Positions 49,464-60,083 of a stretch of DNA of 64,000 bases are shown here, piece after piece. The position numbers and the translations under genes are program-made. Under the pieces are notes generated by a model. The model saw only the letters and a program-made list of their open reading frames with translations, did not search any database and had not been told where the DNA came from. Every line of letters starts with the position of its first letter. The stretch's first letter is position 1. Source of the stretch: Larix kaempferi (lineage: Eukaryota > Streptophyta > Pinopsida > Pinales > Pinaceae); contig BSBM01000461.1 in the NCBI GenBank assembly GCA_027924585.1, forward strand, positions 8,078,001 through 8,142,000, read 5' to 3'.

Positions 49464-51456
49464 ATCCTCCATCCTTAGGAAGCAATGGTCTCCATTGCGT
49501 TAAATCCCTTATCATATGTCGAGCTGTGTGTCGAGTTGAGCTCTTGGTGTGACATTTGCTGAAGTGGAAAGATTGCCTTACTTTGACATCTTCAGAGGGT
49601 AGTAATTGTTGTTGATGGATGCGCTGGAGCTGTTCAACAGTTTTGGTTGTTGTGGTATCCTTGGTGTGCACCAGTGTGGATGGTTTCTTTTTGGAGGGGC
49701 CCCTTGAATGCGTGGCCTTGCACTGTAGAGGTACCCGAATAGGCGATGCTGCACTAACTTTGTGTTTTTCTTGTTTCTGCTGAGTAGAAGGATAATCTGC
49801 AGAGGTTGTGGATGTCTCCGCGATCTGATGTTCACCTTTAGTGGCAATTGCGAATAGGGAAAATTTCCCAGTGTGGGAGATTATCTTTCTTCCCTGCTCG
49901 TTTGGGGTAGGTGCAACTATCTCTGGTATCCGATAGAGTTGTCCTCCCAAAGTGACAATGACACTGCGAGGTCGTGATTCATATACAGCATGACGCTTCC
50001 ACATATATGGTTGTCCTAAAAGAACATCACATACTTCAAGTGGGGCCACATCACACAATACCTCATCTTTGAAGGGCTTGATGCCATATGGCAGGCGACA
50101 TTGGTGACTGACACGGATCCTTCGTCCTTGGCTTAGCCATCCAATGGTGTATGGTTGTGGGTGTGGCGTTATTGGTAGCTCCAATCTCTTGATGACTTCT
50201 TCTGAGATCAGGTTCTTCTGGCTGCCGCTGTCCACAACAAAGTGTAGGGGAATTCCCTTCACCCACATCTGTGAGTGGAAAAGGCGCTCCTCTGCCTCCG
50301 ACTCTTCAGGCTCCTCTGGCTGAATCTGTGTGGTGGCAACAACGGCACTGGGTTCTGCATCAATGATCTGCTTCCCTTTTTGCGCGGCTGTGAAATTAGG
50401 TTCCGAGTCAGAATCGAAACTGGGATCTGATTCTGAAGCTTTGATCTCAGCCACCAATGACTGTTTTGAGCGACAATCATCAGTGTTGTGCCAGGGGCTT
50501 TTGTGGAACTCGCACCACTTCCCGGTGTCCTTCTTTGTCTTTTCTTTACCCTTCTTCGCCTGTGGTTGGGACTGGTTTTCCTTTTCTTGCCCCGTGCTCT
50601 GCGAGCCAGAGTTTCCCTTGCCCTGCTTCTGCGCAGGTCCGAAGTCACGCTTGTTCTTTTGCTGAAATTTCTGCTCAATTTTGACAGCATATCGATAGGC
50701 GGATCCGAGTGAAGAGATTTCCAGGAAATCCATCTCTATTCGGATGTATCGGTGTAGGCCACTGCGATATTTCAGTACTAGGTGCCGCTCGGAGTCCTTG
50801 ATACCCAGCTTTGTGCGCAAGGTATGAAATTTGTTGGTGTACTCCGACACCGTTTGGTCCCTCTCTTGATGCAGAATGGTCCATTTTGTGTACTGGTCAT
50901 CATAGTTTCCAACAGGGTAATATTGTTCTTTGACGGCATCTATAAAAGAGGCCCAAGTGGGATTGGAATATTCAAACAATCCAGACTCGTCTGACGAGTT
51001 TTGCTCACAATAAGTTTCCCACCAATTTTTGACATGGGGGACGGCCTTAAGGAGCGCAAAGATGATCTTTTCCCTGTCGGAAAATTTGTGGACAGAGAAA
51101 TACCCTTCTAGTAGATTCAACCATTTATCTAGAGCATCGGCATCGATTTGGCCTTCAAATAAAGGGATATCAAAATTAACTTGTACCTTGAAGGGAGTCG
51201 TATCTCCGAAATGGCTGCTCGTTGAGGGTGCAATTGCCGCTGTTGGCATGCGTTGAAGGATTTGGGCGAAATTATCCATCATCTCGTTCCTCTGTCGCGC
51301 GAGGGCTTCCTCGAGCAACAACTTGATAGGATCTACTGCTCCGTCGTCTCTCTTTTCTTCCGCCATAGGAGGCCGTTTGGGGCGGCGAGAGTGGTCTTCC
51401 CCAAGTGAAACTAGTTCGAGACCCAACTCTCTGTATCCTGACCTCGTTGGGGACAT
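49258..51456 (-). CDS. Gag-protease polyprotein, unit 19, intact 732 aa
   Basis: The protein is consensus and matches unit 17. It is a good candidate for a recently copied, unmutated unit. Confidence 0.9.
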   Translation of the reverse strand: MSPTRSGYRELGLELVSLGEDHSRRPKRPPMAEEKRDDGAVDPIKLLLEEALARQRNEMMDNFAQILQRMPTAAIAPSTSSHFGDTTPFKVQVNFDIPLFEGQIDADALDKWLNLLEGYFSVHKFSDREKIIFALLKAVPHVKNWWETYCEQNSSDESGLFEYSNPTWASFIDAVKEQYYPVGNYDDQYTKWTILHQERDQTVSEYTNKFHTLRTKLGIKDSERHLVLKYRSGLHRYIRIEMDFLEISSLGSAYRYAVKIEQKFQQKNKRDFGPAQKQGKGNSGSQSTGQEKENQSQPQAKKGKEKTKKDTGKWCEFHKSPWHNTDDCRSKQSLVAEIKASESDPSFDSDSEPNFTAAQKGKQIIDAEPSAVVATTQIQPEEPEESEAEERLFHSQMWVKGIPLHFVVDSGSQKNLISEEVIKRLELPITPHPQPYTIGWLSQGRRIRVSHQCRLPYGIKPFKDEVLCDVAPLEVCDVLLGQPYMWKRHAVYESRPRSVIVTLGGQLYRIPEIVAPTPNEQGRKIISHTGKFSLFAIATKGEHQIAETSTTSADYPSTQQKQEKHKVSAASPIRVPLQCKATHSRGPSKKKPSTLVHTKDTTTTKTVEQLQRIHQQQLLPSEDVKVRQSFHFSKCHTKSSTRHTARHMIRDLTQWRPLLPKDGGLIQVDIGGGPPLPTGSKQSSGNFDKLLFLAVFRVLNFRSHFEALNDIFWRFGGPNGCLRHAFGPIRKL

Positions 51457-51497
51457 GCACCGAGAAACAATCAAAGAGCAGACCGCTCTGATACCAC

Positions 51498-52118
51498 TGA
51501 TCCGGATTTATGTGGGAACGAAACAAAAGATAGCATATACAGAATCATATACATAGATATATTGCAAATAACACAGTGATACAGTAAACACATATTCTAT
51601 TAAATAGCGGAAATAGAATAGACTGTAAAATACAATAGCTAGAATGGTGGTAGCTATCTCTGAGAAGAGATGTGGCCGCTATGCTCATTCGTGCCAAGAT
51701 GAATACAAAGAGAGGCCGAAAGGGCCTATTTATCATAAGCATGAGGGAAAGAATCCCAAACATCCAAAAACCTAACCCTAGGAGATGAAGCGCCAAAAGT
51801 CATGTGGGCCCCGTTTGGGTAAGTTAGTACATCAACTTCCCGGGGTCGTAACTTTTGCATGCGATCTCCGTTTGGGGCGCTCGGTAGCCCGTTGGAAAGG
51901 TCTATCCGAGATTTACAACTTTCGACTGGGCCCAATTGCATGCCGAAGGCAACCATTCGGTGCCCCAAATCGCCAAAAAATGTCGTTTAGGGCCTCAAAA
52001 TGGCTCCGGAAGTTCAGGACCCGAAAAACTGCTAAAAATAGTAATTTATCAAAATTGCCAGAAGACTGTTTTGAGCCAGTTGGAAGAGGTGGGCCGCCAC
52101 CGATATCCACCTGGATCA
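51498..52118 (-). repeat. LTR 20
   Basis: Variable-site states: c; ccg; a; c; a; tc; g, plus t at the site equivalent to 1490. It is the first of five consecutive LTRs (20-24) with tc at 1511-1512. Confidence 0.85.
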
Positions 52119-54111
52119 ATCCTCCATCCTTAGGAAGCAATGGTCTCCATTGCGTTAAATCCCTTATCATATGTCGAGCTGTGTGTCGAGTTGAGCTCTT
52201 GGTGTGACATTTGCTGAAGTGGAAAGATTGCCTTACTTTGACATCTTCAGAGGGTAGTAATTGTTGTTGATGGATGCGCTGGAGCTGTTCAACAGTTTTG
52301 GTTGTTGTGGTATCCTTGGTGTGCACCAGTGTGGATGGTTTCTTTTTGGAGGGGCCCCTTGAATGCGTGGCCTTGCACTGTAGAGGTACCCGAATAGGCG
52401 ATGCTGCACTAACTTTGTGTTTTTCTTGTTTCTGCTGAGTAGAAGGATAATCTGCAGAGGTTGTGGATGTCTCCGCGATCTGATGTTCACCTTTAGTGGC
52501 AATTGCGAATAGGGAAAATTTCCCAGTGTGGGAGATTATCTTTCTTCCCTGCTCGTTTGGGGTAGGTGCAACTATCTCTGGTATCCGATAGAGTTGTCCT
52601 CCCAAAGTGACAATGACACTGCGAGGTCGTGATTCATATACAGCATGACGCTTCCACATATATGGTTGTCCTAAAAGAACATCACATACTTCAAGTGGGG
52701 CCACATCACACAATACCTCATCTTTGAAGGGCTTGATGCCATATGGCAGGCGACATTGGTGACTGACACGGATCCTTCGTCCTTGGCTTAGCCATCCAAT
52801 GGTGTATGGTTGTGGGTGTGGCGTTATTGGTAGCTCCAATCTCTTGATGACTTCTTCTGAGATCAGGTTCTTCTGGCTGCCGCTGTCCACAACAAAGTGT
52901 AGGGGAATTCCCTTCACCCACATCTGTGAGTGGAAAAGGCGCTCCTCTGCCTCCGACTCTTCAGGCTCCTCTGGCTGAATCTGTGTGGTGGCAACAACGG
53001 CACTGGGTTCTGCATCAATGATCTGCTTCCCTTTTTGCGCGGCTGTGAAATTAGGTTCCGAGTCAGAATCGAAACTGGGATCTGATTCTGAAGCTTTGAT
53101 CTCAGCCACCAATGACTGTTTTGAGCGACAATCATCAGTGTTGTGCCAGGGGCTTTTGTGGAACTCGCACCACTTCCCGGTGTCCTTCTTTGTCTTTTCT
53201 TTACCCTTCTTCGCCTGTGGTTGGGACTGGTTTTCCTTTTCTTTCCCCGTGCTCTGCGAGCCAGAGTTTCCCTTGCCCTGCTTCTGCGCAGGTCCGAAGT
53301 CACGCTTGTTCTTTTGCTGAAATTTCTGCTCAATTTTGACAGCATATCGATAGGCGGATCCGAGTGAAGAGATTTCCAGGAAATCCATCTCTATTCGGAT
53401 GTATCGGTGTAGGCCACTGCGATATTTCAGTACTAGGTGCCGCTCGGAGTCCTTGATACCCAGCTTTGTGCGCAAGGTATGAAATTTGTTGGTGTACTCC
53501 GACACCGTTTGGTCCCTCTCTTGATGCAGAATGGTCCATTTTGTGTACTGGTCATCATAGTTTCCAACAGGGTAATATTGTTCTTTGACGGCATCTATAA
53601 AAGAGGCCCAAGTGGGATTGGAATATTCAAACAATCCAGACTCGTCTGACGAGTTTTGCTCACAATAAGTTTCCCACCAATTTTTGACATGGGGGACGGC
53701 CTTAAGGAGCGCAAAGATGATCTTTTCCCTGTCGGAAAATTTGTGGACAGAGAAATACCCTTCTAGTAGATTCAACCATTTATCTAGAGCATCGGCATCG
53801 ATTTGGCCTTCAAATAAAGGGATATCAAAATTAACTTGTACCTTGAAGGGAGTCGTATCTCCGAAATGGCTGCTCGTTGAGGGTGCAATTGCCGCTGTTG
53901 GCATGCGTTGAAGGATTTGGGCGAAATTATCCATCATCTCGTTCCTCTGTCGCGCGAGGGCTTCCTCGAGCAACAACTTGATAGGATCTACTGCTCCGTC
54001 GTCTCTCTTTTCTTCCGCCATAGGAGGCCGTTTTGGGCGGCGAGAGTGGTCTTCCCCAAGTGAAACTAGTTCGAGACCCAACTCTCTGTATCCTGACCTC
54101 GTTGGGGACAT
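51913..54111 (-). CDS. Gag-protease polyprotein, unit 20, intact 732 aa
   Basis: Differences: Q290K in the basic linker, and G717A and F726I in the LTR-encoded tail. A synonymous change near 54033 is private. It has I447, so the I447T marker of the last four units starts after this one. Confidence 0.9.
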   Translation of the reverse strand: MSPTRSGYRELGLELVSLGEDHSRRPKRPPMAEEKRDDGAVDPIKLLLEEALARQRNEMMDNFAQILQRMPTAAIAPSTSSHFGDTTPFKVQVNFDIPLFEGQIDADALDKWLNLLEGYFSVHKFSDREKIIFALLKAVPHVKNWWETYCEQNSSDESGLFEYSNPTWASFIDAVKEQYYPVGNYDDQYTKWTILHQERDQTVSEYTNKFHTLRTKLGIKDSERHLVLKYRSGLHRYIRIEMDFLEISSLGSAYRYAVKIEQKFQQKNKRDFGPAQKQGKGNSGSQSTGKEKENQSQPQAKKGKEKTKKDTGKWCEFHKSPWHNTDDCRSKQSLVAEIKASESDPSFDSDSEPNFTAAQKGKQIIDAEPSAVVATTQIQPEEPEESEAEERLFHSQMWVKGIPLHFVVDSGSQKNLISEEVIKRLELPITPHPQPYTIGWLSQGRRIRVSHQCRLPYGIKPFKDEVLCDVAPLEVCDVLLGQPYMWKRHAVYESRPRSVIVTLGGQLYRIPEIVAPTPNEQGRKIISHTGKFSLFAIATKGEHQIAETSTTSADYPSTQQKQEKHKVSAASPIRVPLQCKATHSRGPSKKKPSTLVHTKDTTTTKTVEQLQRIHQQQLLPSEDVKVRQSFHFSKCHTKSSTRHTARHMIRDLTQWRPLLPKDGGLIQVDIGGGPPLPTGSKQSSGNFDKLLFLAVFRVLNFRSHFEALNDIFWRFGAPNGCLRHAIGPSRKL

Positions 54112-54152
54112 GCACCGAGAAACAATCAAAGAGCAGACCGCTCTGATACCAC

Positions 54153-54773
54153 TGATCCGGATTTATGTGGGAACGAAACAAAAGATAGCATATACAGAAT
54201 CATATACATAGATATATTGCAAATAACACAGTGATACAGTAAACACATATTCTATTAAATAGCGGAAATAGAATAGACTGTAAAATACAATAGCTAGAAT
54301 GGTGGTAGCTATCTCTGAGAAGAGATGTGGCCGCTATGCTCATTCGTGCCAAGATGAATACAAAGAGAGGCCGAAAGGGCCTATTTATCATAAGCATGAG
54401 GGAAAGAATCCCAAACATCCAAAAACCTAACCCTAGGAGATGAAGCGCCAAAAGTCATGTGGGCCCCGTTTGGGTAAGTTAGTACATCAACTTCCCGGGG
54501 TCGTAACTTTTGCATGCGATCTCCGTTTGGGGCGCTCGGTAGCCCGTTGGAAAGGTCTATCCGAGATTTACAACTTTCGATTGGGCCCAAATGCATGCCA
54601 AGGGCAACCATTCGGTGCCCCAAATCGCCAAAAAATGTCGTTTAGGGCCTCAAAATGGCTCCGGAAGTTCAGGACCCGAAAAACTGCTAAAAATAGTAAT
54701 TTATCAAAATTGCCAGAAGACTGTTTTGAGCCAGTTGGAAGAGGTGGGCCGCCACCGATATCCACCTGGATCA
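54153..54773 (-). repeat. LTR 21
   Basis: Variable-site states: t; cca; g; c; a; tc; g. Confidence 0.85.
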
Positions 54774-56766
54774 ATCCTCCATCCTTAGGAAGCAATGGTC
54801 TCCATTGCGTTAAATCCCTTATCATATGTCGAGCTGTGTGTCGAGTTGAGCTCTTGGTGTGACATTTGCTGAAGTGGAAAGATTGCCTTACTTTGACATC
54901 TTCAGAGGGTAGTAATTGTTGTTGATGGATGCGCTGGAGCTGTTCAACAGTTTTGGTTGTTGTGGTATCCTTGGTGTGCACCAGTGTGGATGGTTTCTTT
55001 TTGGAGGGGCCCCTTGAATGCGTGGCCTTGCACTGTAGAGGTACCCGAATAGGCGATGCTGCACTAACTTTGTGTTTTTCTTGTTTCTGCTGAGTAGAAG
55101 GATAATCTGCAGAGGTTGTGGATGTCTCCGCGATCTGATGTTCACCTTTAGTGGCAATTGCGAATAGGGAAAATTTCCCAGTGTGGGAGATTATCTTTCT
55201 TCCCTGCTCGTTTGGGGTAGGTGCAACTATCTCTGGTATCCGATAGAGTTGTCCTCCCAAAGTGACAATGACACTGCGAGGTCGTGATTCATATACAGCA
55301 TGACGCTTCCACATATATGGTTGTCCTAAAAGAACATCACATACTTCAAGTGGGGCCACATCACACAATACCTCATCTTTGAAGGGCTTGATGCCATATG
55401 GCAGGCGACATTGGTGACTGACACGGGTCCTTCGTCCTTGGCTTAGCCATCCAATGGTGTATGGTTGTGGGTGTGGCGTTATTGGTAGCTCCAATCTCTT
55501 GATGACTTCTTCTGAGATCAGGTTCTTCTGGCTGCCGCTGTCCACAACAAAGTGTAGGGGAATTCCCTTCACCCACATCTGTGAGTGGAAAAGGCGCTCC
55601 TCTGCCTCCGACTCTTCAGGCTCCTCTGGCTGAATCTGTGTGGTGGCAACAACGGCACTGGGTTCTGCATCAATGATCTGCTTCCCTTTTTGCGCGGCTG
55701 TGAAATTAGGTTCCGAGTCAGAATCGAAACTGGGATCTGATTCTGAAGCTTTGATCTCAGCCACCAATGACTGTTTTGAGCGACAATCATCAGTGTTGTG
55801 CCAGGGGCTTTTGTGGAACTCGCACCACTTCCCGGTGTCCTTCTTTGTCTTTTCTTTACCCTTCTTCGCCTGTGGTTGGGACTGGTTTTCCTTTTCTTGC
55901 CCCGTGCTCTGCGAGCCAGAGTTTCCCTTGCCCTGCTTCTGCGCAGGTCCGAAGTCACGCTTGTTCTTTTGCTGAAATTTCTGCTCAATTTTGACAGCAT
56001 ATCGATAGGCGGATCTGAGTGAAGAGATTTCCAGGAAATCCATCTCTATTCGGATGTATCGGTGTAGGCCACTGCGATATTTCAGTACTAGGTGCCGCTC
56101 GGAGTCCTTGATACCCAGCTTTGTGCGCAAGGTATGAAATTTGTTGGTGTACTCCGACACCGTTTGGTCCCTCTCTTGATGCAGAATGGTCCATTTTGTG
56201 TACTGGTCATCATAGTTTCCAACAGGGTAATATTGTTCTTTGACGGCATCTATAAAAGAGGCCCAAGTGGGATTGGAATATTCAAACAATCCAGACTCGT
56301 CTCACGAGTTTTGCTCACAATAAGTTTCCCACCAATTTTTGACATGGGGGACGGCCTTAAGGAGCGCAAAGATGATCTTTTCCCTGTCGGAAAATTTTTG
56401 GACAGAGAAATACCCTTCTAGTAGATTCAACCATTTATCTAGAGCATCGGCATCGATTTGGCCTTCAAATAAAGGGATATCAAAATTAACTTGTACCTTG
56501 AAGGGAGTCGTATCTCCGAAATGGCTGCTCGTTGAGGGTGCAATTGCCGCTGTTGGCATGCGTTGAAGGATTTGGGCGAAATTATCCATCATCTCGTTCC
56601 TCTGTCGCGCGAGGGCTTCCTCGAGCAACAACTTGATAGGATCTACTGCTCCGTCGTCTCTCTTTTCTTCCGCCATAGGAGGCCGTTTGGGGCGGCGAGA
56701 GTGGTCTTCCCCAAGTGAAACTAGTTCGAGACCCAACTCTCTGTATCCTGACCTCGTTGGGGACAT
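54568..56766 (-). pseudogene. Gag-protease, unit 21, broken by a nonsense mutation in gag
   Basis: TCA (S155) is TGA, complement at 56302-56304, ending translation at 154 residues inside the capsid-like domain. Other changes: H123Q, G251R and I447T. The rest of the frame stays open to 54568. The next in-frame ATG is at residue 242, so no functional gag could be made by reinitiation. The same stop is in unit 22. Confidence 0.92.
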
Positions 56767-56807
56767 GCACCGAGAAACAATCAAAGAGCAGACCGCTCTG
56801 ATACCAC

Positions 56808-57428
56808 TGATCCGGATTTATGTGGGAACGAAACAAAAGATAGCATATACAGAATCATATACATAGATATATTGCAAATAACACAGTGATACAGTAAACA
56901 CATATTCTATTAAATAGCGGAAATAGAATAGACTGTAAAATACAATAGCTAGAATGGTGGTAGCTATCTCTGAGAAGAGATGTGGCCGCTATGCTCATTC
57001 GTGCCAAGATGAATACAAAGAGAGGCCGAAAGGGCCTATTTATCATAAGCATGAGGGAAAGAATCCCAAACATCCAAAAACCTAACCCTAGGAGATGAAG
57101 CGCCAAAAGTCATGTGGGCCCCGTTTGGGTAAGTTAGTACATCAACTTCCCGGGGTCGTAACTTTTGCATGCGATCTCCGTTTGGGGCGCTCGGTAGCCC
57201 GTTGGAAAGGTCTATCCGAGATTTACAACTTTCGACTGGGCCCAAATGCATGCCGAAGGCAACCATTCGGTCCCCCAAATCGCCAAAAAATGTCGTTTAG
57301 GGCCTCAAAATGGCTCCGGAAGTTCAGGACCCGAAAAACTGCTAAAAATAGTAATTTATCAAAATTGCCAGAAGACTGTTTTGAGCCAGTTGGAAGAGGT
57401 GGGCCGCCACCGATATCCACCTGGATCA
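56808..57428 (-). repeat. LTR 22
   Basis: Variable-site states: c; ccg; a; c; a; tc; c. Confidence 0.85.
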
Positions 57429-59421
57429 ATCCTCCATCCTTAGGAAGCAATGGTCTCCATTGCGTTAAATCCCTTATCATATGTCGAGCTGTGTGTCGAG
57501 TTGAGCTCTTGGTGTGACATTTGCTGAAGTGGAAAGATTGCCTTACTTTGACATCTTCAGAGGGTAGTAATTGTTGTTGATGGATGCGCTGGAGCTGTTC
57601 AACAGTTTTGGTTGTTGTGGTATCCTTGGTATGCACCAGTGTGGATGGTTTCTTTTTGGAGGGGCCCCTTGAATGCGTGGCCTTGCACTGTAGAGGTACC
57701 CGAATAGGCGATGCTGCACTAACTTTGTGTTTTTCTTGTTTCTGCTGAGTAGAAGGATAATCTGCAGAGGTTGTGGATGTCTCCGCGATCTGATGTTCAC
57801 CTTTAGTGGCAATTGCGAATAGGGAAAATTTCCCAGTGTGGGAGATTATCTTTCTTCCCTGCTCGTTTGGGGTAGGTGCAACTATCTCTGGTATCCGATA
57901 GAGTTGTCCTCCCAAAGTGACAATGACACTGCGAGGTCGTGATTCATATACAGCATGACGCTTCCACATATATGATTGTCCTAAAAGAACATCACATACT
58001 TCAAGTGGGGCCACATCACACAATACCTCATCTTTGAAGGGCTTGATGCCATATGGCAGGCGACATTGGTGACTGACACGGGTCCTTCGTCCTTGGCTTA
58101 GCCATCCAATGGTGTATGGTTGTGGGTGTGGCGTTATTGGTAGCTCCAATCTCTTGATGACTTCTTCTGAGATCAGGTTCTTCTGGCTGCCGCTGTCCAC
58201 AACAAAGTGTAGGGGAATTCCCTTCACCCACATCTGTGAGTGGAAAAGGCGCTCCTCTGCCTCCGACTCTTCAGGCTCCTCTGGCTGAATCTGTGTGGTG
58301 GCAACAACGGCACTGGGTTCTGCATCAATGATCTGCTTCCCTTTTTGCGCGGCTGTGAAATTAGGTTCCGAGTCAGAATCGAAACTGGGATCTGATTCTG
58401 AAGCTTTGATCTCAGCCACCAATGACTGTTTTGAGCGACAATCATCAGTGTTGTGCCAGGGGCTTTTGTGGAACTCGCACCACTTCCCGGTGTCCTTCTT
58501 TGTCTTTTCTTTACCCTTCTTCGCCTGTGGTTGGGACTGGTTTTCCTTTTCTTGCGCCGTGCTCTGCGAGCCAGAGTTTCCCTTGCCCTGCTTCTGCGCA
58601 GGTCCGAAGTCACGCTTGTTCTTTTGCTGAAATTTCTGCTCAATTTTGACAGCATATCGATAGGCGGATCCGAGTGAAGAGATTTCCAGGAAATCCATCT
58701 CTATTCGGATGTATCGGTGTAGGCCACTGCGATATTTCAGTACTAGGTGCCGCTCGGAGTCCTTGATACCCAGCTTTGTGCGCAAGGTATGAAATTTGTT
58801 GGTGTACTCCGACACCGTTTGGTCCCTCTCTTGATGCAGAATGGTCCATTTTGTGTACTGGTCATCATAGTTTCCAACAGGGTAATATTGTTCTTTGACG
58901 GCATCTATAAAAGAGGCCCAAGTGGGATTGGAATATTCAAACAATCCAGACTCGTCTCACGAGTTTTGCTCACAATAAGTTTCCCACCAATTTTTGACAT
59001 GGGGGACGGCCTTAAGGAGCGCAAAGATGATCTTTTCCCTGTCGGAAAATTTGTGGACAGAGAAATACCCTTCTAGTAGATTCAACCATTTATCTAGAGC
59101 ATCGGCATCGATTTGGCCTTCAAATAAAGGGATATCAAAATTAACTTGTACCTTGAAGGGAGTCGTATCTCCGAAATGGCTGCTCGTTGAGGGTGCAATT
59201 GCCGCTGTTGGCATGCGTTGAAGGATTTGGGCGAAATTATCCATCATCTCGTTCCTCTGTCGCGCGAGGGCTTCCTCGAGCAACAACTTGATAGGATCTA
59301 CTGCTCCGTCGTCTCTCTTTTCTTCCGCCATAGGAGGCCGTTTGGGGCGGCGAGAGTGGTCTTCCCCAAGTGAAACTAGTTCGAGACCCAACTCTCTGTA
59401 TCCTGACCTCGTTGGGGACAT
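57223..59421 (-). pseudogene. Gag-protease, unit 22, broken by the same gag nonsense mutation
   Basis: S155 is again TGA (complement at 58957-58959). Other changes: G289A, I447T and P483S just after the LLG motif. P483S is shared with unit 23, which lacks the stop. H123Q and G251R of unit 21 are absent, so units 21 and 22 have diverged since they acquired the shared stop. Confidence 0.92.
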
Positions 59422-59462
59422 GCACCGAGAAACAATCAAAGAGCAGACCGCTCTGATACCAC

Positions 59463-60083
59463 TGATCCGGATTTATGTGGGAACGAAACAAAAGATAGCA
59501 TATACAGAATCATACACATAGATATATTGCAAATAACACAGTGATACAGTAAACACATATTCTATTAAATAGCGGAAATAGAATAGACTGTAAAATACAA
59601 TAGCTAGAATGGTGGTAGCTATCTCTGAGAAGAGATGTGGCCGCTATGCTCATTCGTGCCAAGATGAATACAAAGAGAGGCCGAAAGGGCCTATTTATCA
59701 TAAGCATGAGGGAAAGAATCCCAAACATCCAAAAACCTAACCCTAGGAGATGAAGCGCCAAAAGTCATGTGGGCCCCGTTTGGGTAAGTTAGTACATCAA
59801 CTTCCCGGGGTCGTAACTTTTGCATGCGATCTCCGTTTGGGGCGCTCGGTAGCCCGTTGGAAAGGTCTATCCGAGATTTACAACTTTCAACTGGGCCCAA
59901 ATGCATGCCGAGGGCAACCATTCGGTCCCCCAAATCGCCAAAAAATGTCGTTTAGGGCCTCAAAATGGCTCCGGAAGTTCAGGACCCGAAAAACTGCTAA
60001 AAATAGTAGTTTATCAAAATTGCCAGAAGACTGTTTTGAGCCAGTTGGAAGAGGTGGGCCGCCACCGATATCCACCTGGATCA
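59463..60083 (-). repeat. LTR 23
   Basis: Variable-site states: c; ccg; g; c; a; tc; c, plus the g-to-a change at the site equivalent to 1478 that also occurs in LTR 2. Private bases are near 59515 (catacacata) and 60009 (atagtagttt). Confidence 0.85.
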
